64,000 bases of DNA from Branchiostoma floridae (GCF_000003815.2 NC_049979.1:21780518-21844517); one strand, 5' to 3'. Positions 13,326-25,625 are shown, numbered from the stretch's first letter. Numbers and translations are program-made. The notes: generated from the sequence alone by a model not told the origin.

Positions 13326-14324
13326 GAAAATATTGTAATGACCTATTATGTCAATACTTCCACATGCGTGGCAAATTTCAATTAGGACAAGCATCTTTTA
13401 ATAAGCAGTAGGACATCCAATATCTTACATACCAAACTACAACAACGCACACATTACGGTGTTATAACTGCTTGATTGTTTAATTAGTTGTTTGATTGGT
13501 TATCCCTTGGGGACCTTATGAATAAAGGAATAAACACTATCATTAGCAATAAAGGTTTTCTCATTTCTTGGAAACCTTGCCGGGGAGCAAATGATGGTTA
13601 ATCAAATAAGCGTGGTCGGAGATCTATCAAGCACCTTCCTACGCAATTGACACCTTCCCACGCTTCACACACTTCAGAAATATATTCCCTTTTCCCTTAC
13701 TTCATCATGCAGTGAGAGAGACTATTTCCTGAGCTACATTCTAGGAGCTTATGTAAACGTTTGTGAGTTAACAACGGCGACTGCTGGCTGTCACATTAAG
13801 TATTCACAGGCAATAAAAGTGTTACACCTTCCGTCACCTGTCTCAGTATTATGCAAATCGGGAAACAGCCGTCTAGGAACACTTGAATTAAACATTCAAA
13901 CACTAAAATCTATGAAGGTATGATTTTACTCGCAGATAGTCATAAACCACTAGACCAAAAGTGACAAGGTGACCCCATAGCCTAATAATCTATATATCAT
14001 GGGGTATGAATCCCAAGCAGCAACGTTTTACTCTTAAGAAATGCATTTTATTAATTTTCTTATTCTGCACAGGTAAAATGAGTACTCCGTTTTCCCTAGG
14101 CGGCGATATATGAGCAACAAAAATTAAGTTGGGCGTCCAAAGTTGGATTTGTGTGTCCCTTCTTTTGTTTTATTTTATTTTAAAAATTCATTGTAATATG
14201 GTACTATGTGTAAAAGTAAGATTCAAAACACAACAAAACATACCAAACGTACGAAGATAAGTTCCGTATCTATAAATTCGTTGGGTGGAACCTTCTACGC
14301 GTTTATAATGCGGTTGCAGCCTCC

Positions 14325-14485
14325 AACGTAGTGGACGTCCTCGGATGAAACATGAAAAGGAGGTCCCGTATTTGAGGAGAGCCACAGCTTGAGCACGTCA
14401 AAGATCAAACAGTATTTATCGAAAAGAGTAGATATCCATCCCTGTGTGGGTGGATCAAGCCTATATCAGTCTGATCTTACACAGT
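14325..14485 (+). mobile_element. SINE copy 2, 5'-truncated
   Basis: This shares the 3' body of the SINE family: GGAGGTCCCGTATTTGAGGA then GAGCCACAGCTTGAGCACGT (about 14355-14394), TTATCGAAAAGAGTAG, and a CCCTGTGTGGGTGGATCAAG tail. The matching stretch at 49896 reads GAAGGTCCCATGTTTGAGGA. No tRNA-like head is seen, so this is a truncated or decayed copy, lying just upstream of the MITE at 14534. Confidence 0.65.
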
Positions 14486-14533
14486 AACGTTACCTATCAT
14501 ACATACCCTGTGGGTTACACCTTAACCAGTTAT

Positions 14534-14775
14534 GCCCCCTTTCCACTAGGACGGCGCTCTCGCCGCGAGCTCTCTGCGACCTAACATTTGACATATCGTG
14601 CAACGAATAGTATAGAAAAGAAATGAATCTTTTTACACTTTGTGTGTTTTATTGTCTTCCCATTCACACTTTTAAGTTTTGTATGATATACCCAGTGTGA
14701 AATCGAAGATTACACATTTTCTATTTGGGTCGCAGTTTGAGCACAGCACAATAGCCGTCTAGTGGAAAGGAGGCC
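14534..14775 (+). mobile_element. MITE-like element, family 1, copy 1
   Basis: It begins GCCCCCTTTCCACTAGGACG and ends with the inverted complement GTCTAGTGGAAAGGAGGCC. It is 242 bp long, the same as its partner at 27782-28023, with which it shares most of its interior (for example CTAACATTTGACA and TGATATACCCAGTGTGAAA). TTA flanks both sides, compatible with a 3-bp target duplication. It has no coding capacity and is a non-autonomous DNA element mobilised in trans if at all. Flanking TNA would fit a PIF/Harbinger-type origin, but that is inference. Confidence 0.75.
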
Positions 14776-15337
14776 TTACCAAACACTGGCTAAACCATGG
14801 GAGACCGTACTGAAGAGTCAGCTCTTTTAGATGATGCTGAAATCGCACGACTGAATATCGGGTTACAACATTGTGTAAAATAATTACACGCTACTCGCGC
14901 GGATACAGCGACTTTAATATCTGGCGACTCTGAGTCTCTTCTCCTAAAGGTTATTTCTACCTGTGGAACGTCGTGAACATAGACTACAGTTAGAACCAAC
15001 AACAGCATATCATCATTCTTAGACACGCCGCGCATGAATAATTCTTAAGAAGTTTATCTAGTCATCGGAACTACCCTTGCATTCAGCTTCATGGTCATGG
15101 ACAATTTGTCAATATGTTCTTATCGGGGAAAGAGGCAGGTTCTTTGTGGCCAATGCTGATCAAAGCCGTTTCTATTGATCACTATGGATACAGTCTGCCA
15201 GAGGGTAGAAATGGGAGACTCGCACAGGGCCATGCAGATTCTATTGTTCAATTTACGGGCTAGTCTACTTTTTTGGAATTGTTGTAGCTTGGCATCACAC
15301 TGAGGTGTCGTGTAACCGATGATTAATGGCGCGGTCA

Positions 15338-15366
15338 CGTTCGTCGCACGATCGTCGCACGATCTT
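15338..15366. repeat. CGATCGTCG-type palindromic repeat
   Basis: CGTCGCACGAT occurs twice in tandem here. Related CpG-rich, near-palindromic motifs (CTTACGATCGTCGTAC, CGTACGATCGCCGTAG, CGTACGGCGGCTTACGACGT) recur at about 15711-15770, 24484-24530, 25590-25625, 28540-28566, 31620-31650 and 32585-32613. This pattern suggests fragments of a dispersed element family, not a gene. Confidence 0.5.
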
Positions 15367-16175
15367 AAACTGATTACATTCTTGGGATAGTTGTGTAGAT
15401 GCCATTACCTGAAACAAGCTGAGAAATATTCGACTTCTATCTTATCTCGACTACATATTTGTACCTGGGTCAATGCATATAATGCTATGTAAAAGAGAAC
15501 CCGTGCACTACGATGTGAAAAGCACCACGCCACTTTATCTATTGAGTAATGATATTAGAACAGTAACGTTACACTAGTGTGAATAGTTTGTAGTTGTTAG
15601 TAAAACTACTTGATGCAATTGTTGTGCAAAAAAACTTTGACTGGAATTGACTATGTTACCGAAAAAGCTGTCTTGGGCCCTTGTGTGTGGTTGTCACAGC
15701 CTGATTGAGAATTCTACGACACGTATGAAAAGCGTGCGACTACCTACGACGACTATGACCGAGTCGTAAAGTAAACGCCCACGGTGAAGCGTATGACATG
15801 CGACCTCCTCTCTGCACTCGTTCGTGTGACACGCCGTCAGAAAAGCCCTGTGTGATCGAGCGGCCACCCACTCAAGGTCACCCTCTAGCCACCAGTAATG
15901 CACCGTGAGCTACCAAAATCGATCTTATCGATGGTTTAGTATGTGGGGAGGGATTTTCGCGTCCGAGAATGATGGGCAAACCGGGCTTTCAATAATGATC
16001 TTCTGTTGGGTGTGCGCTCAGGATAGCTCTGATGCGTGAAGAAATAGATCAAGTCATCAAACCGTCGCGCTGTCATCATGAGTGGCGTGAGAATCAGTCG
16101 GGAGCGCCTGATCATGATCTCAGTCTCGACACTTCATTATTCGTGTCGAGCCAGTCTGGTAGAACTTAACGCCGG

Positions 16176-16365
16176 TTCACCTTTATCCGTGGGGTAACCT
16201 ATATCCGTTGTTTTTGAAAACAGGGTGTTTAGAGATGTCAAGTCGACGGATGGTTCTTTCAAACTTCAACATTATCAAAATATTTCAAAGTCCTTTGACT
16301 TGGTATCCATATATATACTGTATTTAAAAACAACGGATATAGGTTACCCCACAGATAAAGGTGAA
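16176..16365. mobile_element. MITE-like element with 40-bp inverted repeats
   Basis: The left arm at 16176-16215 (starting TTCACCTTTATCCGTGGGGT) is matched by its inverted complement at 16326-16365 with one mismatch in 40 bases. The spacer is 110 bp with no long open frame. Near-perfect arms imply a recent insertion or selection against divergence. I see no clear target duplication, so the true ends may lie slightly outside. The transposase superfamily is unknown. Confidence 0.8.
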
Positions 16366-19300
16366 GTAGGCAGGTGCTAAGCTGCCCATGCGGTGGTGAC
16401 GATTTCACTAATCCATCTAACGATATGAATAAAAGTACATAAGTCTTAAGTATAAGAATGTAAGAGCGTATCAGCAAAATGCCAATGTCAGGTCTGTCCC
16501 GTGCTTGCACCCTGGAGGTCACTACTTCAGGTAGTTATTGTGATGATACCGTGGTGATATTACCGGTTCCTCAACTAGATTGCCTTATTAGGAAACGTAG
16601 AAAGTACAAGATTACGTGTGTGACGTGCGACTGGGTTGACCTGGGCGGCAGTATAACGATTACAACATGATATCAACAACCGGCATACCGGTGGCACCTA
16701 TTGGCCACTTGACGGCAATCGTTGAGCGAGCGCTGAGTAGGATTTGCGAGACTCTTGATTTTATGACTTGTACGTGATTCACAATGTAAAAGTACGACCC
16801 AAAAGGCAACTAAACATGCAAAACATAAACAGATTCGTTCTCTATCTATGAAATTTTCTCAACGACTTTTCATAGGTTTTGATACGTTTTCTCAGTAGTA
16901 GCAGCCTACAATTAGATTTACCTCGTTGATATCGTTCACTCTAGTGCTAGCTAAATCCTCCTACCCCCAAATGTACAAAAACATTAGGTTAACCACTCTC
17001 CTAAAGAAGCTATTCTGGCAGATCTGATAGATTAGCATGTGGGTAGAGATGCAACAGAATTAGTTGGTTGCTAGGTAAGGATCATTCTCTTTAGTTATCT
17101 AGTACTTAGCTGGTAAGCATAGGTTAAGTTGCAGACCCCTGTGCGTTCATAGATGCAGTCGGGGAAAACAGATAGAAGATTTTCAATAAAAGCAAAAATC
17201 GATAGTATTCCTTATACAGCTCTAGATAACGAAATCACAAATACTTATCGTAAAAATACCATATTTTAGTTCATAGAATGGAATGTATAATTGCTCTTAT
17301 TACTATCTTACATACATCTGTGTGCAAGCAGTTTGCAACAAAAATACCCCTACCCCAAAATTATTTTCGTACCCCGAATTCATTCATACCCCTTGCAACC
17401 TTTTTTGTAAAAATGAAATGTAATACAATAGAATCTGGACCATTTCTAAAGAAATCCATTCAATTATCTGTTGTAAAAAAACAATTGGTTTGATCTACTT
17501 TATAAAACTTTTACTGTGAACGTTAACAAAAAAAGGGTATGATTAAATGTGATTCCGGGCATGACATCTTTTGTCAATAGAAAAATATTGATAAAGTTCC
17601 AGTTCCTCTGAACAATGAAATTTTACAAAGAGTATTCTTCAACTATATATAGTGATGTTTATAAGCATCTGTAATTTTAACATAATAACAAAGTCAGTGA
17701 AAAGTTGTGAGGCGTTTGGATGATTTTAGTGAACTCTACACAAGAATGACAACAAAAGCGTACAGTCCATTAAATCTTCACTGTGTGTCCATGAGAAAAA
17801 CAAAAAGAGCATGACGAAAGATTTGTGTTACTTAAAGTATTGTCGAGGGGGGGGAGATTGCAACGACATCTATATTGTCCGCAGGTGCTTTGTGCTTCAG
17901 AATTCTCATCTGAGAACAGATCAAATAAAGTCTTTATAACTAAAGGTTACTAAATCATCTGTGCAGCTAAACATTTACCGTAAGCCTCTTCTGTTGCCCG
18001 ATAGGAATAGCGGAGTCGAATTGAGCGCGCATTTTCGGCAAGAGTCCTTGTATCCCCTTATCTCGAGGTGCAGAGAGGTCGGAAGACATTTGCCAATACT
18101 CCTGATGGACATCGGAACAGGGGAAATGTCCGTGGTGATGCAAAGTGGAAATATTTCCTTCTTCTGCATAACCGGAGGAGGCAATATGTGGAGCAGCGTA
18201 GCTTGGGGGGAATTTGGGGCAGATTTAGGAGATTGAGATAAGTTTGGCCTGCCTTTTAAATGATCTATCTTATTCAAGTTACGAGCGAGCGAGAACCTTT
18301 ACAGTTGCATCTCTATGTTTTTCAAACTAGTCCACATTCCACCGAACCCGTTTTGTGTCATCACCGTTTTGTGTCTATTCGCACAAAGCATAAACAATGA
18401 AGTAATTGAATTAATACAAAACTAAGTGCAGGAGGTTATAGGCAGCTTATGCTAAGCCATTCCCTATATACACTTAACAAATACTAATAAAACAACTAAT
18501 AAAATAATTCTCATATAGATCAGAACATAGGGCCATGGTGATGATGAGAGTTCAATGGATTACAAATAACAGTGTATAATCAATTAGCAATGACAAAAGA
18601 AATAGCAGGCAGAATGTGTTTCTATTAGTATAACATAGTTTTTAAAATCTGAGTACGTTTGACTCTTAAACAGAAGATTCAGACGTGGTTGGGGTTGGAT
18701 AGAAGATTGTTTCAAATATGTCATAGAGGTGAAGATCCTTGCGGGAGAGTGAATAGACCGATGTATCCTCGTCTGGGTGATCAAACTGTTGTAGTCTTCA
18801 TGACCGCGCTTCAACCCATTAATGATTAGATTCGTGTACTCCGTTCAAGCTCAGGGGCTCAACACCAAAGAAATCAATATTAGGATTCTTCTGGCTTCAT
18901 CTACCATTAGACTTCGCCCCATCTTTAATTTGGGGTCGCCGTGATAAGTGTGGTGGATTAACTTTTTGGAGATAGAATGATTACCTTTTGATTCTAAAGC
19001 ACGTTTTACACCAGACGGTGTTGTAGACTGCATCATTTGCATGCAATACTGTTCGCCTGAGTATTGGCGCCATTCTTTTTTTATCTTCGGCCGACACATC
19101 TCCGGGCTATTATGGTGTCACAGAGGTACATGGCATTGGAGCGCCAAAGGTATTGACCTATTGATGTATTTCCGCAAAAACAGGCATGTGTAGGTTTATT
19201 GCATACCCGGATCATCCCCACGATCGATGCCACTTCAAATAGCTAAAAGCATATCTGAAAAAACAGGAAGCCTCTAATTTCTGCATATCTATACATAATT

Positions 19301-20280
19301 TTAAAAAAAAGGTACTCCTGTCTACGACATTCAACGTTTTTCCTGATTGATTTCGTTGTTCCTATCTTAAGATATGAAAACAGATAAAATGTCATACACA
19401 TACCTTTATTGTGTGCAATGAGTATCTAAAACTTTTCCTTCATTTTTGATGACTTCCAAGGATAAAAATTTATGATCTAGTAAGACTGATAAAAATGGTG
19501 CGGTCCATAAAGACCCTTGCAAACAGTTTTCCGGAGGGTTGGAAAGCAAAATCGTAAAATGAAGGGAACAAATTTTCTTTCCAGCAAACGCGTGATATCT
19601 TTGCCGTGAAATTGGATTGAACTGCTGAATTGTGCATTTTTTGATCCCGTAAAAGAGCTCAATTGTAAAACGCCCATATCTATACGAACATTGTCCGATT
19701 CTTATTGGTTGAGAAATCCTAGAATAGTATTTCCAATATGCTAATGTTTGTCTGCGTTTTATGTATACCGCCTCACCACCTCTCAAGGTATCAAAGTGGG
19801 CTTTAGGGATGTAGAAATATTGCTGTCTCTACACAGATTGGTTACAGTTGACTACTAGAGACACTGGTAAACCTGATTATAAGTAATCTTCATCGTCAAA
19901 AGCATGAGATAGAAAATTGACTTTGTCTACTGCAACAAATTTCTATGGCAACGACAATTGCTGCAATAGTCAGAATGCAGGGGAATCCAACGGCAATATT
20001 TTCTTTTTAATTTTGGTAAACGAACGCTTCTCTCAAATCCCGTCATGTCAGGTTTTCAATATGAGTTTTACGGAATCTTATACTCGACTACCGAGAATGG
20101 TGTTGATATGATGAAGTTGCAACTTTGGAGAAAAAAATTATATCCACAACATCTTCAGATTACTCCACGGCCACACACTCCGTGTTGCGTTATCATAGAT
20201 GTAACCATATCAGGCACTCGATCCATATGCAATATGATATCAAAAACGTTTTTATGACACTTACCTTTTTAATCCTTCAG
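16366..20280. other. No gene recognised
   Basis: I see no supported exon or element. The longest open frame is on the minus strand at 19406-19786 (126 codons) and begins with TTG, not ATG, without clear splice sites. An AATAAA lies at about 17925, with no linked coding exon that I can find. A CpG-containing stretch at 17961-18277 is open on both strands, which is more typical of composition than of coding. Confidence 0.45.
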
Positions 20281-20421
20281 CGACTACTACAATTCTCAAT
20301 CACCCACTGTGGCCAGAAGATTCGGGTGGTCTCATTGGGACCTGCATCTGACTGACGACTGTATTCTAGTAGAAAACAAAGAAACAAAGATCACTCGACG
20401 TTTTTCGTACTCGCGGCAATG
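20281..20421 (+). CDS. Candidate internal exon, unknown product
   Basis: An excellent acceptor (CTTACCTTTTTAATCCTTCAG) ends at 20280. With one leading base, 46 codons are open (start DYYNSQSPTVARRFGWSHWD) up to a moderate donor, ATG|GTGACC, at 20421/20422. The peptide is hydrophilic and rich in W, R and D, with no domain I recognise. The other two phases are also open for about 22-24 codons, so the frame is not certain. Without a donor the frame would stop at TGA 20423-20425. Confidence 0.28.
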
Positions 20422-20636
20422 GTGACCCTGCCTGGCGCTGAAATCCTTGTCTGGTCTCTATGCTGATTTTTAGACCCCATGAATGTCGCGCTGGCTCATG
20501 GTGTGAACGAAAATCGCTGAAAATGCTAGTAATAAAATTTCAGATGTTGTGGAATTTCATGAAAGTCGTGAAGATATTGAGGAGGCAAGTCGCTGATGTA
20601 ACATCATGGGTGTTTTTCTTCTGGTATATTTTACGT

Positions 20637-20700
20637 CCCAAAGGACCACAAGTAACATCCATCAATGAACTTCGGTGCCCTCAAATTGCTTATGCAAACT
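20637..20700 (-). CDS. Candidate short terminal exon
   Basis: On the minus strand a strong acceptor (ATTTTCTTGTCTGCTTAG) ends at 20701. With two leading bases the next 20-21 codons are open (CISNLRAPKFIDGC) and stop at a TAA just below 20640. The other two phases stop at once. No poly-A signal was identified. It is short, so chance is likely. Confidence 0.15.
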
Positions 20701-21606
20701 AAGCAGACAAGAAAATATTTTTTGTCGTTTCTTAGTAGGACATATGTATATTCTGTATGTAGATGACAGCCTGGAAGGTCCATTTCTGTACTGATCAGCT
20801 TAAAATAAGGCATCATCGTGGCATTGAAATATAACCATACGAAGTAAACTGTGTACAGCCTTGGAATAGTCGTGAATGTATAGTGATGATGGCTGCTTCT
20901 TCGTATGGTACACTGTATGGTACAATGTTCTTAAATCCTTGTCGTCGGTTGGGTCTGTTACAGCCTGTTCTAAATGTTTTACGACATTGAAATCGTACAA
21001 CGACCTTCGACAAATGTGACCCCGCCATGCAAGTCGACATTATGCCAGATGTCATTATGACATGTATACGTTGAACACAACACATGAGTTGATTCTATTA
21101 CGGAAACATGAACCGCAATATCACTGCAAGCAGATATATGCTTTAGGGATCGTCCCACCCAATACCTTTCATCTATCACGACATTCCTTCAGAGTATAAC
21201 GTTAAGAGGTGTCTTACGTGACTTCCGCTGCGCTAAGGGGATGTACTGTACGTAGTCAACTGATGGATTCCGGTCTGGCACAACTACCTGGCTTGAGCCA
21301 GTAGCATAGCGAGGTATTGTAGATTATATAACGGAGAAATGACAAAAACCTCCCGTCCAAGGTTGTAAGACGAAACATCTGTCTTTTAGACACGTTGCAG
21401 TAAGGAGGGTGACCTGGCATTGGGTTTTGGGGAGTGTTAATGTACTATTGGCCAAACCCGAGTATCTATCCCATCTCCCCAAAGTTATCTCTGGGGTACG
21501 GAAGGAAATCTATACGGTACCATCGTGACAAATAAGCTAATACATCTTACAAGGCATCTCGATAGACTTGAGAAGTGACCGATATCGATTTGGAAGTACA
21601 TCTTAC

Positions 21607-21788
21607 CTGTAAATCTCGGTCTCGCGGCTGCCCTTTTCCCTCCGCCGCTGAATTAATGACGATACAGCGGGCCTCCTCGTGGTTCCGCCCGGCGGCACAG
21701 ACGATGACCTCCCCGTTACCGACGGGACTTTGATCCCTCCAAACACAAAGCCTCCGCCGCAGAACGTCGAAAAATCGAAGCCGAGACT
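21607..21788 (-). CDS. Candidate internal exon with best splice pair
   Basis: This is the best-defined exon candidate in the window. On the minus strand a long polypyrimidine acceptor (GGCTTTCTCCTTCTTACAG) ends at 21789, and a consensus donor CAG|GTAAGA lies at 21607/21606, giving a 182-bp exon. Two phases are open throughout. One (two leading bases) reads through VIVCAAGRNHEEARCIVINS and ends in phase 0. The other reads through GFDFSTFCGGGFVFGG and ends in phase 2. The surrounding 21600-22130 region is CpG- and GC-rich, which also lowers stop density. A longer minus frame extends upstream to 22121, but it starts with GTG and contains no ATG. No domain is recognised. The acceptor would pair in phase with the candidate exon at 23597-23724. 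Confidence 0.42.
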
Positions 21789-22130
21789 CTGTAAGAAGGA
21801 GAAAGCCGCTGGGTTAGTGACTGGTTTGCGTTGCAGATCTCCCAAAGGGACGCCGCGGCGGTTGCGACCGACCACACGGCCCAGATGGTTGGGCGATTGT
21901 GAGGGGTTCCGCAGCCCCAGCAGATGATCGATCGAAATGTTCGCTGACGAATGTCGGTTTAATTGACCGTGTCTCTCACCCCGCGAGACATCGCTTGACG
22001 ATAAATACGGATATGACTGATAGTCAATTAAATCTTGATCACCTATCTGAAGTCCAACACTATTATACCGTTCAGTCCGCGAGTTTTCTTCTCGGAAATC
22101 GCTCGTCTCGGCAACGCACACACATGCTCA

Positions 22131-23596
22131 TGGTGCACAGCCGTACACTGCGATTAGATGGTCGATGTATCAGGTGGCACGCTGAGCTGTAATGGGGCTC
22201 TGATCGTATATTGAACTGAGTTGGCTTGAGAATTCATAATTCCTCCCGACTCGTTCTAAGACGTCTGATGACAAGCCCACACCCCGCCAATAATCAAGCT
22301 ACTCAAACCGGTAGCTCACCCACTCTGCTACCTGACATGAATAATTAAGTACATTTTACCCATGGAAATTTCGCCTGAAGTTATGGCTTCATTTGATTCC
22401 CCTAAAACTGCAAACTTAACTTTCCCAATTTAAGAATCGCTTGACAGTAACAAAACGTAAGAGAGAAATATACTGCATATCATTCCTAGCGCAAGAAGTT
22501 CAAAATTGCAAAGTGCAATTTTAGCATTTCCTCGTACAATCAGCTTTGGCAACTCAATAACACTCGAAGGTGAAAGGCATAAAACCAGATTGTGCTTTTA
22601 TCAATATTTTACCGTTGTCATTTAATTTTTACATTAGGTGATCGGAAATACGTGTAGCGTTAATTGCCTTGTTTTAACTGGATGAGACGTGCCCTTTTAC
22701 GACGGTTTGTATCCTGTAAAGCGAACAAAACCTCGGGAACAATTCGCATATGGCAGCAGACAAAACCGCCAAAGTAATAAAGTCCTCGCCTTGGTGCTGG
22801 AACCAGTGCTGTTGTGCCGGCCTGGAACTACTTATTACCACATACTTTGTGATCATCTACTTGTCTGATCATAAAGAATATTGAGCACTTATGTGCGCTC
22901 TGACATCATACTAAGATCGTACAGTGATATAACATCTTGATACGGTCACGTTACCTATTGTTATCATTGTTATTTTCTTTTATTTTGGTAAGATTTTTTT
23001 ATTACAATAAACATATGTTTTACCACAATCATATAGGGATTAACGATGATTGTGACAGTCTTACTCTTAGAAGCTTGCTCTTACCAACCTAATCATGTGG
23101 AGGGGAGGTACATTAGGGCTGATTAAAATGGATAGCTTAAGAGACGTTTTGATACTCTAAACGCAGCGGTGACAAATTAAGTGGCATAGGCAAATCTACC
23201 ATCATTGCGGAAAATGTCAACATCACTCCCTGAAGATTAGAAACAAATTGTACTTTTATCATTTGGCTCATAATTGAAGGACAAGCCTTTTATGTTTTTG
23301 AGACTGTCGAAAGAGCTTCTCAGCGGCGAAATGTCAACTACTATAGTTGAATGTATATGTCATATGAACATGATATTTGAAGCTATTTTCTGCAACCCAT
23401 ATATGTCGTCGTCTTGTTACGTTTTATTGCCTACTTTGCATTCCCCGCATTGTTAGAACGTGACGCTTAGCTTTTAAGAGATAGTGCTTTGTAAATCGTG
23501 ATTACAGGACTACTTTTTGATAATAGTCTAGCTGAAAATGAGCCTGGTAATTTGATACGCGGAGAGTGGGATCGATACGTCGCCTGAACGGGTTAC
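22131..23596. other. No gene recognised
   Basis: I see no supported exon. A minus-strand stretch at about 22285-22340 (TAGCAGAGTGGGTGAGCTAC) recalls a tRNA A-box region but has no B box. The stretch is AT-rich from 22370 on. Confidence 0.45.
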
Positions 23597-23724
23597 CTTT
23601 AAACTTCCTTCTATCGAGCTCTAATGAATATAAATATTTGATTTTATGTGACATAACCAATAAATGAGATGCACAGGCTGTCTGATTCCAGAAGACGCAC
23701 TTTGATGTAATGCCTTCCTTCTCT
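23597..23724 (-). CDS. Candidate internal exon, unknown product
   Basis: On the minus strand a very strong acceptor (GCTTTTTTTTTCCTGTACAG) ends at 23725, and a fair donor AAAG|GTAACC lies at 23597/23596, giving 128 bp. With one leading base, 42 codons are open, including GITSKCVFWNQTACASH. The CVFWN part superficially recalls the GPS region of adhesion receptors, but the rest of that motif is missing, so I do not assign it. The frame remains open well beyond the donor, about 73 codons in all. The acceptor phase fits an upstream first exon at 24211-24290 with a 486-bp intron, and the donor phase fits the exon at 21607-21788. Confidence 0.28.
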
Positions 23725-24210
23725 CTGTACAGGAAAAAAAAAGCTCTCGCAAAGTGAGCTCATTTCTAAGGAGCCTAAAATGCACACTCTATTCTTATGC
23801 CTCCCAGGAGGTTTGGAGATTTCTATTTGGCTAAGTGAAGACACCGACCTTAAAGCCAGAGAGTAATGCTTCCCTCTATATAACAATTCAAGCAGGCAGG
23901 CCGTACAAGGAAGTGGTGACCTATGGGCGTGCCATCCCATTCAGCCGTGCCTGCCACGTCAACAAACCTACCAGACGCTCCGTTGTAGTCATCTGGAGGC
24001 GATGCTGAGAACAAATCCTCCCTCCCACGCTCTACTGCACACACTTGACTCCCTGTAATACCTCCATCCGCAAGCCTTGACAAGAGAGCGAATATCCAAC
24101 GATACGTCACAACTAAAACGTCAATTATTTCTGCCTCCGTCAGGAATTGTTCCTTCAAGTCCCTCCTCCAAGCCTGTTTATATCCTATTGTCAAATTTAT
24201 GGCTACTTAC

Positions 24211-24290
24211 CTAAGTGAATTTTGGTGTTCGGTGGTAAGGTACACGGGGATCGTGGTCTTATTTCCGCTTTGGGTAGCAGGAGGTTTCAT
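24211..24290 (-). CDS. Candidate first coding exon
   Basis: On the minus strand an ATG at 24290-24288 opens 26 codons (start MKPPATQSGNKTTIPVYLTT) and runs into a perfect donor, CTTAG|GTAAGT, at 24211/24210 in phase 2. The upstream context is GC-rich on that strand (CCCGGGAGGACGCGCGATTT), as expected near an animal promoter, but no TATA box is seen. I cannot exclude an internal exon or a chance donor. Joining it to the acceptor at 23725 restores an arginine codon and keeps the frame open. Confidence 0.28.
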
Positions 24291-24483
24291 AAATCGCGCG
24301 TCCTCCCGGGATCTATCTTATCTTAAATCACAGACAGTCTCTTCGGATAAAGTGATTGTAGCAGCTAATGAATTCTGCCCGCCTTCGTGTAGAAAACCAA
24401 GCATTGTCAATCAGTTTGTTTTTCATACAGCCTTAAACAAGGAGCAAAAAAGTGAGAGCATTCTCAGGATAGTCGTGCTTGTG

Positions 24484-25625
24484 TCGTACGAAATTCCATC
24501 AAGATTGTACGACAATCTCACGACGAATATGACCAGTCTTCGAAAAACGTTAATTGCTTCCTAGCTATTGCGTTCAATGGTGCGCGCAGTGGTGATGAAA
24601 TTTTGCATTGTCGACATTATTGAAATCAGCACGCCGTCATGATTAGTTCTTTGCAAACTTGCAACTACGGCTGTGTTATCCAGATATCGTTCGCACCACC
24701 AACAAAATTTAGCGTAAAATTCTGTGTGGTTATATGCAGCGGGGTGTTATTTGTCCATAGGGACGCTTTCCGTCTAGTTTGGCGAGTTTATAAAAGCAGG
24801 AAGGATAGGCAGGGCTGTGAAATCATATTTCGGTGAATAGGATTTACGTGATCACTAGTGGAGAGGAACGAACTCAACCCTGGCGGGGGATTTTTAAGAT
24901 GGCGTCTTGGTAACACGGGTGGCTAATGGGTTCCCGGGTTGGATGGAATTGTGTATGAATGGGACGGATCCCTATGTGACGTGTGCACGCGTTGTTCATG
25001 GTGTTTTCTCATTGATATTCCTGTCGCCGCTGTTCCTGCTAGATGTCACACACGTAGCAGCCACGCCATTATCACAAGCACTTCTCCCACCAGGGGCTGT
25101 CTACCGGGACAGGAGATGATATTAAGGCAGTTCTGAGTGGGAAGGCAGGAGAGAGATCCAACAAATGGAGGTGGCATTTTCTGGCAGGAAGTTAGAACTG
25201 CGAAAGCCAAGCACCGTCATTCTCTTACGCATTCCTCAAGGGGTGCGCAGCTAAATGAGTCTTACACAAGCGCTGTTTGGAATTCTAAAAATCGTTAAGC
25301 GGATGGATTAGAAAGGAGTAGTGAACTCCCCAAACATGTACCAGTTACGTTAATGCACTTACGTTGTTATTCGGGTGCCCTTGTGGGTTCACCTCACAGT
25401 GGCCTTGGAGTCTCTCACAGTGGTCCATGTCACCCAGCTGCCACGCCGTTAATTGTTAACTTGGTGAAATATGCTTGTATCTATAAATGCAGCGATTGAA
25501 CTACTACATTTTCCTATGGTGAATATTCCGTAAGGGCATGGCTATCGACAGAATGTTCTTGACAATAGTACAGAAGAAAGCCTTATCATCAAGCTCTTAC
25601 GACACTCTCACGACGACTTATTGAC
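24484..25625. repeat. Two copies of a dispersed repeat fragment
   Basis: The stretch at about 24496-24532 (CATCAAGATTGTACGACAAT, then CTCACGACGAATATGAC) is repeated with changes at about 25588-25625 (CATCAAGCTCTTACGACACT, then CTCACGACGACTTATTGAC). Both resemble the CGATCGTCG-type repeat listed at 15338. Between them I see no supported exon. Open frames at 24639-25136 lack splice support. Confidence 0.45.

Noticed and set aside
13525-13560. GGGGACCTTATGAATAAAGG, like a LINE 3' tail
   Set aside because: It has no tandem tail and no upstream hairpin or coding homology, so the similarity is too short.
21603-22121. 172-codon minus-strand open frame containing SIDHLLGL, recalling an eh1-type repressor motif
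   Set aside because: It starts with GTG, has no ATG, and a stop lies just upstream. The strong acceptor at 21789 implies that the upstream part, including this motif, is intronic. The GC-rich composition explains the openness.
22285-22340. Minus-strand TAGCAGAGTGGGTGAGC, like a tRNA A box
   Set aside because: There is no B box at the required distance and no cloverleaf can be drawn.
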